Shown: piece by piece, positions 45,033-52,770 of the stretch
Layout: each line of letters begins with the position of its first letter
Numbering within the stretch: position 1 is the stretch's first letter
NCBI GenBank assembly: GCA_039815825.1
Contig: JBCBYO010000010.1
Coordinates: forward strand, 40,003-104,002
DNA: 64,000 nt
DNA from: JBCBDX01 sp039815825
GTDB lineage: Bacteria; Pseudomonadota; Alphaproteobacteria; Rhizobiales; Rhizobiaceae
Reading direction: 5' to 3'
The notes under the pieces: generated by a model
The model's input: the letters and a program-made list of their open reading frames with translations, nothing else
Database searches by the model: none
Told to the model about the DNA's origin: nothing
Position numbers and translations under genes: made by a program

Positions 45033-45575
45033 ATGTTTGGAATGCTGACTGTTATTGTGCCCACAGAGAATGATGAGGATGCGCTGGCTCATATGTTGCC
45101 CGCGCTCGTTGCGCACGCGGTCAGCGGCATGGTCTCACAATTGATTGTCTATGATCGCGGTTCGACGGATAATACCGCCAAAGTCGCGGACGTTGCCGGC
45201 GCGGACTTTTTTTCATCGAAAGTACCGATCGGCGAATTGCTCGGCAAAGTGCGTGCGTCTTGGATATTGGTATTGCCGCCTGGCGCCGTGTTGGAAGGGG
45301 ATTGGGAGCGCATCGTCACCGAGCATGTCAATTCAGCGCGTGGCGCGCGGACATTGGCTTGTTTCCGTGTCTTGCCCGATCGAAGCCGGACGCTGTGGAA
45401 AAGATTACTGTTTCCCAGAGTTCGGCCTGCGGGCCCGCTTTCCAGCGGCTTGATTATCAGCGCGAACAACGCTCGTCAGAGCCTGAAGGGGCGCACAAAA
45501 GCTCAGCTGGAAGATGTTGCAGCGGGTCGTTCGATCATGAAGCTGCGCGCACAGCTACGGCTAAAATGGGCCTGA
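45033..45575 (+). CDS. Small family-2 glycosyltransferase-like protein
   Basis: A 180-residue GT-A-type protein: LTVIVPTENDEDALAHML at the start, LIVYDRGSTDNTAKVAD for nucleotide-sugar binding, and VLPPGAVLEGDWE where the DxD metal motif would normally lie. No DxD is evident, and at 180 residues it lacks the acceptor half of most family members, so activity is doubtful. It directly precedes the guanidine operon control region but has no functional link to it that I can see. Confidence 0.7.
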   Translation: MFGMLTVIVPTENDEDALAHMLPALVAHAVSGMVSQLIVYDRGSTDNTAKVADVAGADFFSSKVPIGELLGKVRASWILVLPPGAVLEGDWERIVTEHVNSARGARTLACFRVLPDRSRTLWKRLLFPRVRPAGPLSSGLIISANNARQSLKGRTKAQLEDVAAGRSIMKLRAQLRLKWA

Positions 45576-45698
45576 CCCGCGCGAACCAACAATTCCAATC
45601 GAATTTTTGAAGCGCCAAAAATTATGGCAACGTGCCTACAAATGCGTCGAATCGGCGCTTCCTGATCCCGATTTTGCCACATTCGAGCAAATTTCACC

Positions 45699-45715
45699 TT
45701 GGCACATGGCTTGCA
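45699..45715 (+). promoter_or_regulatory. Sigma-54 (RpoN) -24/-12 promoter of the guanidine operon
   Basis: TTGGCAC at 45699-45705, five bases, then TTGCA at 45711-45715: GG and GC are exactly ten bases apart, the diagnostic spacing of RpoN promoters. Transcription would begin about 12 bases downstream, near 45726, just before the riboswitch. In alphaproteobacteria such promoters usually need NtrC or another enhancer-binding protein; I did not recognise an upstream NtrC palindrome in the 120 bases available. Confidence 0.8.
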
Positions 45716-45737
45716 TGACTGTGGGTGTGCAGCGGAC

Positions 45738-45842
45738 ATCTAGGGTTCCGGTCTTTTCAATCTGAGAGAAAGACGCTGGTCCGAGAGTTGTCATCTGGCT
45801 GTTATTGGCTGGAAACACGGCGGGACAAAATCCCGGGAGATA
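45738..45842 (+). ncRNA. Guanidine-I riboswitch (ykkC RNA)
   Basis: Three conserved blocks occur in the right order and spacing: CTAGGGTTCCG at 45740-45750, CTGGTCCGAGAG at 45776-45787 and ACACGG-CGGGACAAAA-TCCCGGGAGA at 45815-45840. These are the signature sequences of the ykkC subtype 1 RNA, which binds free guanidinium and switches gene expression on. The first block pairs around the P1 stem; the GGGACAAAATCCC unit forms the terminal P3 stem. The RNA lies about 110 bases ahead of an ABC transporter/ureohydrolase operon, a known genetic setting for this class. Confidence 0.95.
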
Positions 45843-45850
45843 TCTGCACA

Positions 45851-45893
45851 GGTTTGCGCACGCGAACCTCCTCCCGGATCGCGTGCTCAAACC
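45851..45893 (+). promoter_or_regulatory. Probable riboswitch expression platform
   Basis: GGTTTGCGCACGCGA (45851-45865) pairs with TCGCGTGCTCAAACC (45879-45893) with one mismatch, giving a 15-bp stem. Its loop holds CTCCCGG (45871-45877), which is an exact complement of CCGGGAG (45833-45839) inside the aptamer's last stem. The two pairings give a plausible switch between guanidine-bound and free states. No T run follows, so control may be translational or Rho-dependent. Confidence 0.55.
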
Positions 45894-45951
45894 TCATGCA
45901 ACAGGTGGCCAGAGGAAATTGGCCAAGCCGAATGAGCAGAGAGGCGAGACC

Positions 45952-47016
45952 ATGATGATCAACAAACTCAAAGCAGCAGCACTGGCATCGGCAACGATGT
46001 TGGCGATGGCAGTTAACACGCCAGCCTATGCGCAGGAGAAAACCAGTTTCAGCGTGTGCTGGTCGATTTATGTCGGCTGGATGCCGTGGGGTTACCTTGA
46101 AGACTCAGGCATCATGGACAAGTGGGCCGAGAAATACGGCATCGATGTCGAGATTGTGCAGATCAACGATTACGTCGAATCAATCAACCAATACACAGCC
46201 GGCCAATATGATGGTTGCTCCATGACCAATATGGACGCGCTTTCCATTCCGGCCGGCGGCGGCGTTGATACGACTGCGCTTATCGTCGGTGACTTCTCCA
46301 ACGGCAATGATGGGATTGTGCTAAAAGAGGGCGATAGCGTCGGGGCTCTAGCCGGACAAAATGTCAATCTCGTGGAACTGTCGGTATCACACTATCTGTT
46401 GGCCCGCGCATTGGACGGCGCTGGCCTGTCCGAGCGCGACCTAACAGTGGTCAACACATCTGACGCCGATATGATTGCCGCTTACGCAACCTCCGATGTG
46501 ACGTCTGTAGTGACCTGGAACCCGCTCCTTTCAGAGATTGAGGCAACTCCGGGATCCACCAAAGTGTTTGATTCATCCAATATTCCAGGCGAGATCATCG
46601 ACATCATGATGGTCAACACCGAGACGCTGGCGGCCAACCCGGATTTCGGTAAAGCCCTTACCGGCGCTTGGTACGAAGTCATGGGCTTGATGGCAGCTGG
46701 TGACGAAGATGCCTTGACCGCCATGGCTGTCGCGTCTGGCACCGACCTGGATGGTTATAACGCACAGATTGCAACCACTAAAATGTTCTACGAGCCAGCG
46801 GAAGCTGTGGAGTTCACCCAATCATCAGAACTACCACAAACCATGCAGTTTGTGGCTGAATTCCTTTTTGACAAAGGCATTTTGGGTGAGGGCGCGCCAT
46901 CGCCAGAGTTCGTTGGTGTCGAGTTCCCCGACGGTTCCGTTTATGGTGATGCCGCCAATGTAAAGCTGCGTTTTGATACCAGCTACATGCAAATGGCAGC
47001 CGACGGCGCGCTGTAA
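45952..47016 (+). CDS. ABC transporter substrate-binding protein, probably for guanidine
   Basis: A 354-residue periplasmic binding protein of the NitT/TauT (SsuA/NMT1-like) class. A signal peptide ends TPAYAQ near residue 25. The mature part starts SVCWSIYVGWMPWGYLED, which is rich in aromatic residues suited to a small cation, and includes MTNMDALSIPAGGGVDTTALIVGDFSNGNDG in part, the domain-1 binding region. The ATG at 45952 has GAGGCGAG upstream; a second ATG follows it directly. As first gene behind a guanidine riboswitch it is inferred to bind guanidinium; urea or another guanidino compound remains possible. Confidence 0.88.
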   Translation: MMINKLKAAALASATMLAMAVNTPAYAQEKTSFSVCWSIYVGWMPWGYLEDSGIMDKWAEKYGIDVEIVQINDYVESINQYTAGQYDGCSMTNMDALSIPAGGGVDTTALIVGDFSNGNDGIVLKEGDSVGALAGQNVNLVELSVSHYLLARALDGAGLSERDLTVVNTSDADMIAAYATSDVTSVVTWNPLLSEIEATPGSTKVFDSSNIPGEIIDIMMVNTETLAANPDFGKALTGAWYEVMGLMAAGDEDALTAMAVASGTDLDGYNAQIATTKMFYEPAEAVEFTQSSELPQTMQFVAEFLFDKGILGEGAPSPEFVGVEFPDGSVYGDAANVKLRFDTSYMQMAADGAL

Positions 47017-47034
47017 GCGGGCCAAAAGCACACC

Positions 47035-47856
47035 ATGCGCCTGATCAATCAGTCACCCGGCCGGGTCTTTGGTTTTGTCCTGGCCGCTACGCCGTTCGTG
47101 GCAACGCTCGTTACTTATGCGGTGGCAAGCCATTACCGGCGGCTTGAAAACCCGGCCGACAAATTGCTCCCGTCCATCGAGCAGATGGGAGCAACATTCT
47201 GGCGCATGGCCTTTACGCCGGACCGGCGTACGGGCGATCTCACATTGTGGGTAGACACGTTCGACAGCCTGTGGCGGCTCGGTATCGGCATGGCGGTCGC
47301 CACCGCCTTTGCATTGATCATTGGCATATTGATCGGCTTTATCCCGCACATTCGTGCGGCATTAGCGCCATACATATCAGCCATCTCGCTGATACCGCCC
47401 ATCACCATCCTGCCGATCCTGTTCATCATGGTTGGCTTGGGCGAGGCGTCGAAAGTGATGTTGGTGGCGCTCGGCACCGCGCCCGTCATGACCCGCGCCA
47501 CGGCACAGGCCGTGATGGAAATACCGGCCGAACTCGTGATCAAGGCACAAACACTGGGCGCCAACACGTGGCAGATGATGACGCGGCTCGTCTTGCCGCA
47601 GGTGTTGCCCAAACTGATCACGGCATTGCGGCTCGGCCTCGTGCCGGGTTGGATATTTCTGATTTCCGCTGAGGCGATCGCGTCCACATCGGGCCTCGGT
47701 TACCGCATCTTTCTGGTGCGCCGCTTCTTGGCGATGGATGTTATCCTGCCATACGTGATTTGGATCACGCTGCTCGCTTACCTCATCGACCGGCTGTTAT
47801 TGGTGCTTTCCAAACGCGCCTTCCGTTGGGCCCATATGAGCGGAGGTAGCCTATGA
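47035..47856 (+). CDS. ABC transporter permease, probably for guanidine
   Basis: A 273-residue inner-membrane permease with six hydrophobic segments. The cytoplasmic EAA-type loop is EIPAELVIKAQTLGANTWQMM, which contacts the ATPase. Segment order and LIPPITILPILFIMVGLGEASK resemble NitT/TauT-type permeases. It is 18 bases after the binding-protein gene and overlaps the ATPase gene by four bases (ATGA). Confidence 0.93.
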   Translation: MRLINQSPGRVFGFVLAATPFVATLVTYAVASHYRRLENPADKLLPSIEQMGATFWRMAFTPDRRTGDLTLWVDTFDSLWRLGIGMAVATAFALIIGILIGFIPHIRAALAPYISAISLIPPITILPILFIMVGLGEASKVMLVALGTAPVMTRATAQAVMEIPAELVIKAQTLGANTWQMMTRLVLPQVLPKLITALRLGLVPGWIFLISAEAIASTSGLGYRIFLVRRFLAMDVILPYVIWITLLAYLIDRLLLVLSKRAFRWAHMSGGSL

Positions 47857-48665
47857 GCAGCGCCGACGACATCAAGATCAGCGTTCGGAATCTGACCAAA
47901 TCCTATGGCGACACAATCGTGCTCGAGCGCGTGAACATTGATGTCGCTTCGGGCGCGTTCTGCACGATCGTTGGCGCATCCGGTTGCGGCAAGTCGACCT
48001 TCCTTCGCATGCTGTTGTCGCAGGAGCACCAATCTGGCGGCGAAATCTTGCTGGACGGAGAACCGCTGCCGCGCGAGCCGACACCGGATCGCGGTATCGT
48101 TTTTCAGAAATATTCTGTGTTTCCGCATTTGACAGTCGAGGATAATCTGATCCTTGCTGACGAGTTTGAGCGGGCTGGTGTGGCCAGTCGCCATTTTGGA
48201 TCGATTCGAAAAAGAGCCCGCGATAATGTCACCGAGACACTCGAGAAGATCGGTCTCGCCGCAGCACGCAAACGTTATCCGGCGCAGCTCTCAGGTGGTA
48301 TGCAGCAGCGCCTCGCCATCGCGCAAGCCTTGCTGAAAAAGCCTGACGTCCTGCTGCTTGATGAACCCTTCGGCGCGCTTGATCCCGGCATTCGCCTGGA
48401 TATGCATGACCTGCTACTGGACCTCTGGCGCGAGCGCGGCATGACCATTTTCATGGTCACCCACGATATTCATGAAGCCTTCAAGCTCGGGACGCGGCTG
48501 TTGGTCTTTGACAAGACGCGGCACGATCCGCACGCGCCGCAACGCTATGGCGCGACTATCACTTATGATCTGCCTTTGACGGATGACACGCGCAAAGACG
48601 TGCCGGAAGCCGATGCGCTGATTACACAACCAAAACACCAAGACATCGGAGCCAACCATGCGTGA
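47853..48665 (+). CDS. ABC transporter ATP-binding protein, probably for guanidine
   Basis: A 270-residue nucleotide-binding protein with Walker A GASGCGKST, Q-loop VFQKYSVFPHLTV, signature LSGGMQQRLAIAQALL, Walker B VLLLDEPFGALD and H-loop VTHDIHEAF. Between Q-loop and signature lies an insert of about 15 residues (RAGVASRHFGSIRKR) longer than in most NitT/TauT ATPases. The stop lies eight bases inside the ureohydrolase gene. Confidence 0.95.
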   Translation: MSSADDIKISVRNLTKSYGDTIVLERVNIDVASGAFCTIVGASGCGKSTFLRMLLSQEHQSGGEILLDGEPLPREPTPDRGIVFQKYSVFPHLTVEDNLILADEFERAGVASRHFGSIRKRARDNVTETLEKIGLAAARKRYPAQLSGGMQQRLAIAQALLKKPDVLLLDEPFGALDPGIRLDMHDLLLDLWRERGMTIFMVTHDIHEAFKLGTRLLVFDKTRHDPHAPQRYGATITYDLPLTDDTRKDVPEADALITQPKHQDIGANHA

Positions 48666-49920
48666 CCTAATTTCAACCGGCCGTAGTCGGGTAAGCCAGA
48701 AGGCGGGAACACTATCGCGCGAGCCAGTGGCGCGCCACCACCATCCTGATTTCGACAAACTCAATATGCGCGGTTGGAAGGCGGCGGAAAAAGAAGACAC
48801 CTTGCCATCGGCAGCTTGGCAGCAGGAGCGGGCTTGGGCGCTGCGTATGGGCCTAACGGGTTCTGACAGTCTTGAAGACAAAACCATCCCCACCTTCGCG
48901 CGCGGAGAGCTGCCCCACTATGCAGGGATCAACACATTCCTGAAGGCACCATACATTGAAGATGCCACCCTTGTCGGCAATTACGATGCGGCGATCATCG
49001 GCATCCCGTTTGATGGGGGAACGACCTACCGTCCGGGGACGCGCTTTGGCCCGCAGGGGGTGCGCAAGATTTCAGCGCTTTACACCCCCTACAATTATGA
49101 GATGGGTATCGACCTGCGCGAGCAGATGACGCTATGCGATGTCGGGGATGTGTTCACGATCCCGGCCAATATCGAGAAAACCTTCGACCAGATTACGCGG
49201 GCTGTGAGCCATGTTGCGTCGTCCGGAGCACTGCCGATCATGATCGGTGGCGACCATTCGATTGGTTTCCCCTGCGTGCGTGGCATCGCACAGTGCACGT
49301 CCAAACGTATCGGGATTGTGCACTTTGACCGCCACATCGACATTCAGGAAAAAGACCTCGACGAGCGCATGCACACCACGCCTTGGTTCCACGCTACGGA
49401 TCTCGCCAATGTGCCTGCCGTTAATCTGGTCCAGGTTGGCATCGGCGGCTGGCAGGTGCCGCGCGAAGGCGTGGAAGAAGCGCGTAAACGCAACACCAAC
49501 ATTTTCACCATGCGTGACATTGAAGAGCTTGGTTTGGCCGAAACGGCTGCCCGTGCGCTGGAGCTGGCGTGGAAGGATGCAGACGCTGTCTACATCTCCT
49601 TTGATATCGACAGTGTGGATTGTGGCTTCGTGCCGGGAACCGGTTGGCCGGAGCCGGGCGGATTCCTGCCGCGCGAAGCTTTGGAGCTAGTCTCGCTTGT
49701 TGCCAAGGAGGGCATTTGCGGCCTTGAAGTCGTCGAGGTGTCACCGCCCTACGATACATCAGACATCACGGCACTGCTTGCCACACGGGTCATTGTTGAT
49801 GTGCTGGGCACACTGGTTAGCCACGGCAAGCTCGGCGCGCATAAGTCAATCATTGACAAGCCAGTGACCATTCCGCACGGCCCGGATGTTGCTTCACAAG
49901 GTTGGGATCTGAAACCATGA
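48658..49920 (+). CDS. Ureohydrolase, probable nickel-dependent guanidine hydrolase (GdmH-like)
   Basis: A 420-residue member of the arginase/agmatinase fold. All six metal ligands are present: His200 (IGGDHS), Asp224, His226 and Asp228 (HFDRHID), Asp316 and Asp318 (SFDIDS). The usual DAH is DRH here. It has an extension of about 105 residues before the fold begins at YDAAIIGIPFDGG, so it is some 100 residues longer than SpeB. Extended ureohydrolases of this sort, such as cyanobacterial GdmH, hydrolyse guanidine to urea and ammonia with nickel. The guanidine riboswitch and the co-transcribed importer support that reading; agmatinase or a related activity cannot be ruled out by sequence alone. 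GGAG precedes the ATG at 48658. Confidence 0.85.
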   Translation: MRDLISTGRSRVSQKAGTLSREPVARHHHPDFDKLNMRGWKAAEKEDTLPSAAWQQERAWALRMGLTGSDSLEDKTIPTFARGELPHYAGINTFLKAPYIEDATLVGNYDAAIIGIPFDGGTTYRPGTRFGPQGVRKISALYTPYNYEMGIDLREQMTLCDVGDVFTIPANIEKTFDQITRAVSHVASSGALPIMIGGDHSIGFPCVRGIAQCTSKRIGIVHFDRHIDIQEKDLDERMHTTPWFHATDLANVPAVNLVQVGIGGWQVPREGVEEARKRNTNIFTMRDIEELGLAETAARALELAWKDADAVYISFDIDSVDCGFVPGTGWPEPGGFLPREALELVSLVAKEGICGLEVVEVSPPYDTSDITALLATRVIVDVLGTLVSHGKLGAHKSIIDKPVTIPHGPDVASQGWDLKP

Positions 49921-50351
49921 TCCACGACCACGACCACGACCACGACCACGAGCATGGCATGGGGCACAATCACGGCCATGATCATATGCACTCCCACGTG
50001 CACGCCGATCCTCGAAAGGAACGGGAAGATCGCCTGGCTGCGCTGGCGGCGTCGTTTATTGCGGGCTTTCGCAAAGCTGAGGATAAGCCGGCATTCCTGG
50101 AATTGGCGGGTATCCCGACACATCGCCACGGGAGCGACGGCCTGAAGATGCACATGGTCGATGCCGCTATCGAAAGCAAATGGCAAATGGGGACGGCTTC
50201 GCCAGCGTTCGGGTCAAAGGAACTGGTCTACCTGCCATATCCTGCCGCGATGGTCGCCGAGCGTGAAACAATGACCTTTGTTTATGTGTCGCTCACTGAG
50301 CGGGCGGATGTCGATCTGCTTGAATTGCTCGCTAAACGTTCCCCTTCATGA
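49917..50351 (+). CDS. His-rich protein, candidate nickel metallochaperone for the ureohydrolase
   Basis: A 144-residue protein whose ATG overlaps the ureohydrolase stop (ATGA). The first 29 residues hold 13 His, mostly as alternating His-Asp and His-Gly, a metal-buffering tail like those of UreE, HypB or SlyD. The remaining 110 residues form an apparently globular domain (FLELAGIPTHRHGSDG, YLPYPAAMVAERETMTFVYVSL) with no Cys, no zinc-finger and no P-loop, so it is neither HypA- nor HypB-like. I recognise no family. Its place as last gene of the operon suggests it loads or stores the metal of the ureohydrolase; this is inference. Confidence 0.85.
   Translation: MIHDHDHDHDHEHGMGHNHGHDHMHSHVHADPRKEREDRLAALAASFIAGFRKAEDKPAFLELAGIPTHRHGSDGLKMHMVDAAIESKWQMGTASPAFGSKELVYLPYPAAMVAERETMTFVYVSLTERADVDLLELLAKRSPS
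49922..49951 (+). repeat. Five perfect tandem copies of CCACGA
   Basis: The hexamer codes for repeating His-Asp in the His-rich protein. It keeps the reading frame when copies are gained or lost, so tail length may vary between strains by slippage. Confidence 0.9.
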
Positions 50352-50444
50352 GCACATCATACGATATTCACAAAACGCGGTCAGAGTTGAACTGGAGAAT
50401 GGGTTTCTCCAATACGAGGGCCCGCCAATAAACGGATATATGAT

Positions 50445-51269
50445 ATGAAACGTGCTGTTTTTTCGCTCGCGATCTCCGCGGTTTTGGTTGCACCGTCCTT
50501 TGCGCAGGATACCCAGACGCAAGGAGGAGAAATCCTGTCCGCTTTCTATGGATTGGACGACTCGCGGCGTATCCGCGTGGCCACCTTGCGGACCTGCAGT
50601 GGGAATACCGGTCCCGACGGGATGCCGGTTATCTTTTCCTTGGAGGTCGATGACAGCACACTCGACGCTGATGATTTCAAAGTGACGACCCAAGGCGGTG
50701 AAGTCGGCGTGGTCAATTGCGTGACCTTGCGACCTGCCGATGAACTGGGTGAAAAGCGCACCGCACTGCTCATTGGCCAATATGGATCAGCCGACGATCA
50801 GCCAGCGTCCGTTGAGATTGTAGGTGATCTGATGTCGCTGGAAGGCGACGTCAATTTCAAAGGCGCGACCGCCAATGTGATCGCGTTCGAAGATGGTCCG
50901 ACGTTGATACTCGCCGAAGAGCTGCCAGCAAACTATTGGGATTTGGGTGGCGAAGGCGACTGCCCGCGCGACGGCTTGAAGAACATTGTACGCGCCGTGT
51001 GGGTGGGTGGTATCACCAAACCGGGCGGCGATGAGATCGACGCCAAGGAAATGGCCATGTACCGCGTGACTGTCCGCAGCGAAGATGGGACGACACAGAC
51101 CGTGACACCCATGGCCGTCGGTGACTTGGGCGACAATGACAACAATCACGACTTGTGCCTTGATGTCACTGGGATGCCATTGAGTGTTTACTTTCCGGCG
51201 GGGGCGCTCACCGATCCCAACGAAGATATCAATCCGGAAACCGAGATTGCTGTAATACCAGCGGAATAA
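50445..51269 (+). CDS. Exported protein of unknown function
   Basis: A 274-residue protein with a signal peptide (MKRAVFSLAISAVLVAPSFAQ). The mature part looks beta-rich and acidic, with four Cys (TCSGN, VNCVT, GDCPRD, DLCLDV), and contains DLGDNDNNHDLCLDV and TDPNEDINPETE, where spaced acidic residues could bind calcium, which is inference. I recognise no family. It follows the His-rich gene by about 93 bases with a short hairpin (TGGAGAA-TGGGT-TTCTCCA) between, so its membership in the guanidine operon is uncertain. Confidence 0.7.
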   Translation: MKRAVFSLAISAVLVAPSFAQDTQTQGGEILSAFYGLDDSRRIRVATLRTCSGNTGPDGMPVIFSLEVDDSTLDADDFKVTTQGGEVGVVNCVTLRPADELGEKRTALLIGQYGSADDQPASVEIVGDLMSLEGDVNFKGATANVIAFEDGPTLILAEELPANYWDLGGEGDCPRDGLKNIVRAVWVGGITKPGGDEIDAKEMAMYRVTVRSEDGTTQTVTPMAVGDLGDNDNNHDLCLDVTGMPLSVYFPAGALTDPNEDINPETEIAVIPAE

Positions 51270-51280
51270 ACAAGCTCACT

Positions 51281-51835
51281 CTAAGTTTCAGCGGCACCGC
51301 GCTTCATGCCCTCATCCAAACGGGGCATGATCTCCACAAAATTACACGGCATGTGACGGTAATCGAGTTGCCATTTCAAGATGCCGTCCCAGGCATCCTT
51401 GCACGCACCCGGTGAGCCGGGCAGCACGAATACGAATGTAGTGCCAATCAAACCGCCGGTTGCGCGGCTTTGGATCGTCGAGGTTCCGATTTTGTCATAT
51501 GAGATGCGGTGGAAGACTTCAGAAAACCCGTCCATTTTCTTGTCGAAAAGCGGTTCCAATGCATCGGGCGTCACATCGCGCCCCGTAAAGCCAGTGCCGC
51601 CTGTGGTGATGATCACGTCAACATCATCTTGCGCCGCCCAGGCAGTGACCTTTCCACTAATGGCGCTGTGATCGTCTGTAACTATAGCTCGATCTGCCAG
51701 CTTGTGGCCTGCCGTTTCCAGCCGCTCAACAAGCGTATTGCCAGACTTGTCATCACCCATGGTCCGAGTGTCCGACACCGTTAAAACGGCGATGTTCAGT
51801 GCAATGAACGGACGAGTTTCATCGATTCGACCCAT
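51281..51835 (-). CDS. moaB: Molybdenum cofactor biosynthesis protein B
   Basis: A 184-residue MoaB/Mog-family protein that adenylylates molybdopterin. Landmarks: NIAVLTVSDTRTMGDDKSG, the ITTGGTGFTGRDVTPDAL active-site region and FVLPGSPGACKDAWD. The ATG at 51835 gives MGRIDETRPFIALNIAVL; it lies 40 bases inside the ispE coding region, an unusually long overlap implying coupled translation. The cofactor would serve xanthine dehydrogenase encoded earlier in the window. Confidence 0.95.
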   Translation of the reverse strand: MGRIDETRPFIALNIAVLTVSDTRTMGDDKSGNTLVERLETAGHKLADRAIVTDDHSAISGKVTAWAAQDDVDVIITTGGTGFTGRDVTPDALEPLFDKKMDGFSEVFHRISYDKIGTSTIQSRATGGLIGTTFVFVLPGSPGACKDAWDGILKWQLDYRHMPCNFVEIMPRLDEGMKRGAAET

Positions 51836-52770
51836 TTTCCATAATCCTCGTCGCGTTGTGGCGGAGATGGCAGGATAGCCGTGGTTTCTACAAACCATTC
51901 GGGTTGGTGTTGCGCAATAGCGCTGGCGGCATTCTGCGCACCTTCAATGGTGCCGAACAAACCAAAACAGGTCGCGCCTGAGCCGGACATACGGGCTAAA
52001 AGCGCGCCCGAACGATGCAACGCGTCCCTACAAGTCTCGATGGGCGGACACAGCGACTGCGCCGGGGCTTGCAGATCGTTACGGGTCTCAGTTCTCAGCC
52101 AATGAGCAAGTTCTTCCACGCTTCCAAATGTGGGTGGCATACCGTTGAGCGGCTCATTGTCACGACGTCCCAACGCCTTGAAGACCGCCGGCGTCGACAC
52201 CGCTTGGCCGGGATTGACAAGAACGCACGGCAAAAGCGGGACATGAAGCCAAGGTGCGATTTTCTCGCCAATTCCGGTTACCCGTAGCGGTGACTGGTGC
52301 AGGCACATGGGCACATCAGCGCCCAATGCAGCCGCAATGGTCGCATGGTCTTCGAGAACGTCCGCGGGCGTTCGCCACAAACGTGCCAAGGCGCCAAGCG
52401 TGGCAGCTGCATCGGAAGAACCACCGCCAATACCAGATGCGATTGGCAGTCTCTTTTGGAGGTGAATGCGAGAAGACGAAATGTGCAAACCGAGGTCACC
52501 GTGTCGGGCTTTCAGCCAGTCGCGCGCTTTAACGACCAAATTGTCGTCGGGCGACTCTTTGCTGAGCATTTGCGAAAACGGGCCGGATATTTCGAACACA
52601 TCGGCGGTCGCGCTGGATATGGAAACTATATCGCCCAACGCTGCAAAGCCAACGAGACTGTCGAGCAAGTGATAGCCATCATCGCGGCGGCCGGTAACAT
52701 GCAGGCTTAAGTTGATTTTGGCGTGGGCTACGCGTTGAAAGCGGTTGGCCGATGCGTCACCCGCCGTCAT
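51796..52770 (-). CDS. ispE: 4-diphosphocytidyl-2-C-methyl-D-erythritol kinase
   Basis: A 324-residue GHMP kinase of the non-mevalonate isoprenoid route. Landmarks are AHAKINLSLHVTGRRDDGYH at the start, the phosphate loop PIASGIGGGSSDAAAT and the late ARMSGSGATCFGLF. Start choice is uncertain: ATGs at 52821, 52785 and 52770 are all in frame; 52770 gives the shortest overlap with the TPR gene and a leader closest to the family. Neighbouring moaB is a conserved partner in Hyphomicrobiales. Confidence 0.92.
   Translation of the reverse strand: MTAGDASANRFQRVAHAKINLSLHVTGRRDDGYHLLDSLVGFAALGDIVSISSATADVFEISGPFSQMLSKESPDDNLVVKARDWLKARHGDLGLHISSSRIHLQKRLPIASGIGGGSSDAAATLGALARLWRTPADVLEDHATIAAALGADVPMCLHQSPLRVTGIGEKIAPWLHVPLLPCVLVNPGQAVSTPAVFKALGRRDNEPLNGMPPTFGSVEELAHWLRTETRNDLQAPAQSLCPPIETCRDALHRSGALLARMSGSGATCFGLFGTIEGAQNAASAIAQHQPEWFVETTAILPSPPQRDEDYGKWVESMKLVRSLH

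Noticed and set aside
45576..45698. NtrC enhancer site upstream of the sigma-54 promoter
   Set aside because: A loose GCGCC/GGC pair is present near 45617-45636, but its spacing does not fit the NtrC palindrome, so it is not called.
45952..48665. Calling the ABC transporter a taurine, nitrate or sulfonate importer from family resemblance
   Set aside because: The guanidine-I riboswitch and the co-transcribed ureohydrolase point to a guanidino substrate; no desulfonation or nitrate-reduction gene is present.
48658..49920. Calling the ureohydrolase agmatinase (speB)
   Set aside because: It is about 100 residues longer than SpeB, has DRH instead of DAH, and sits behind a guanidine riboswitch with no polyamine gene nearby.
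49922..49951. Hexamer array as a CRISPR or regulatory repeat
   Set aside because: The repeats are contiguous without spacers, in frame, and simply encode His-Asp repeats.
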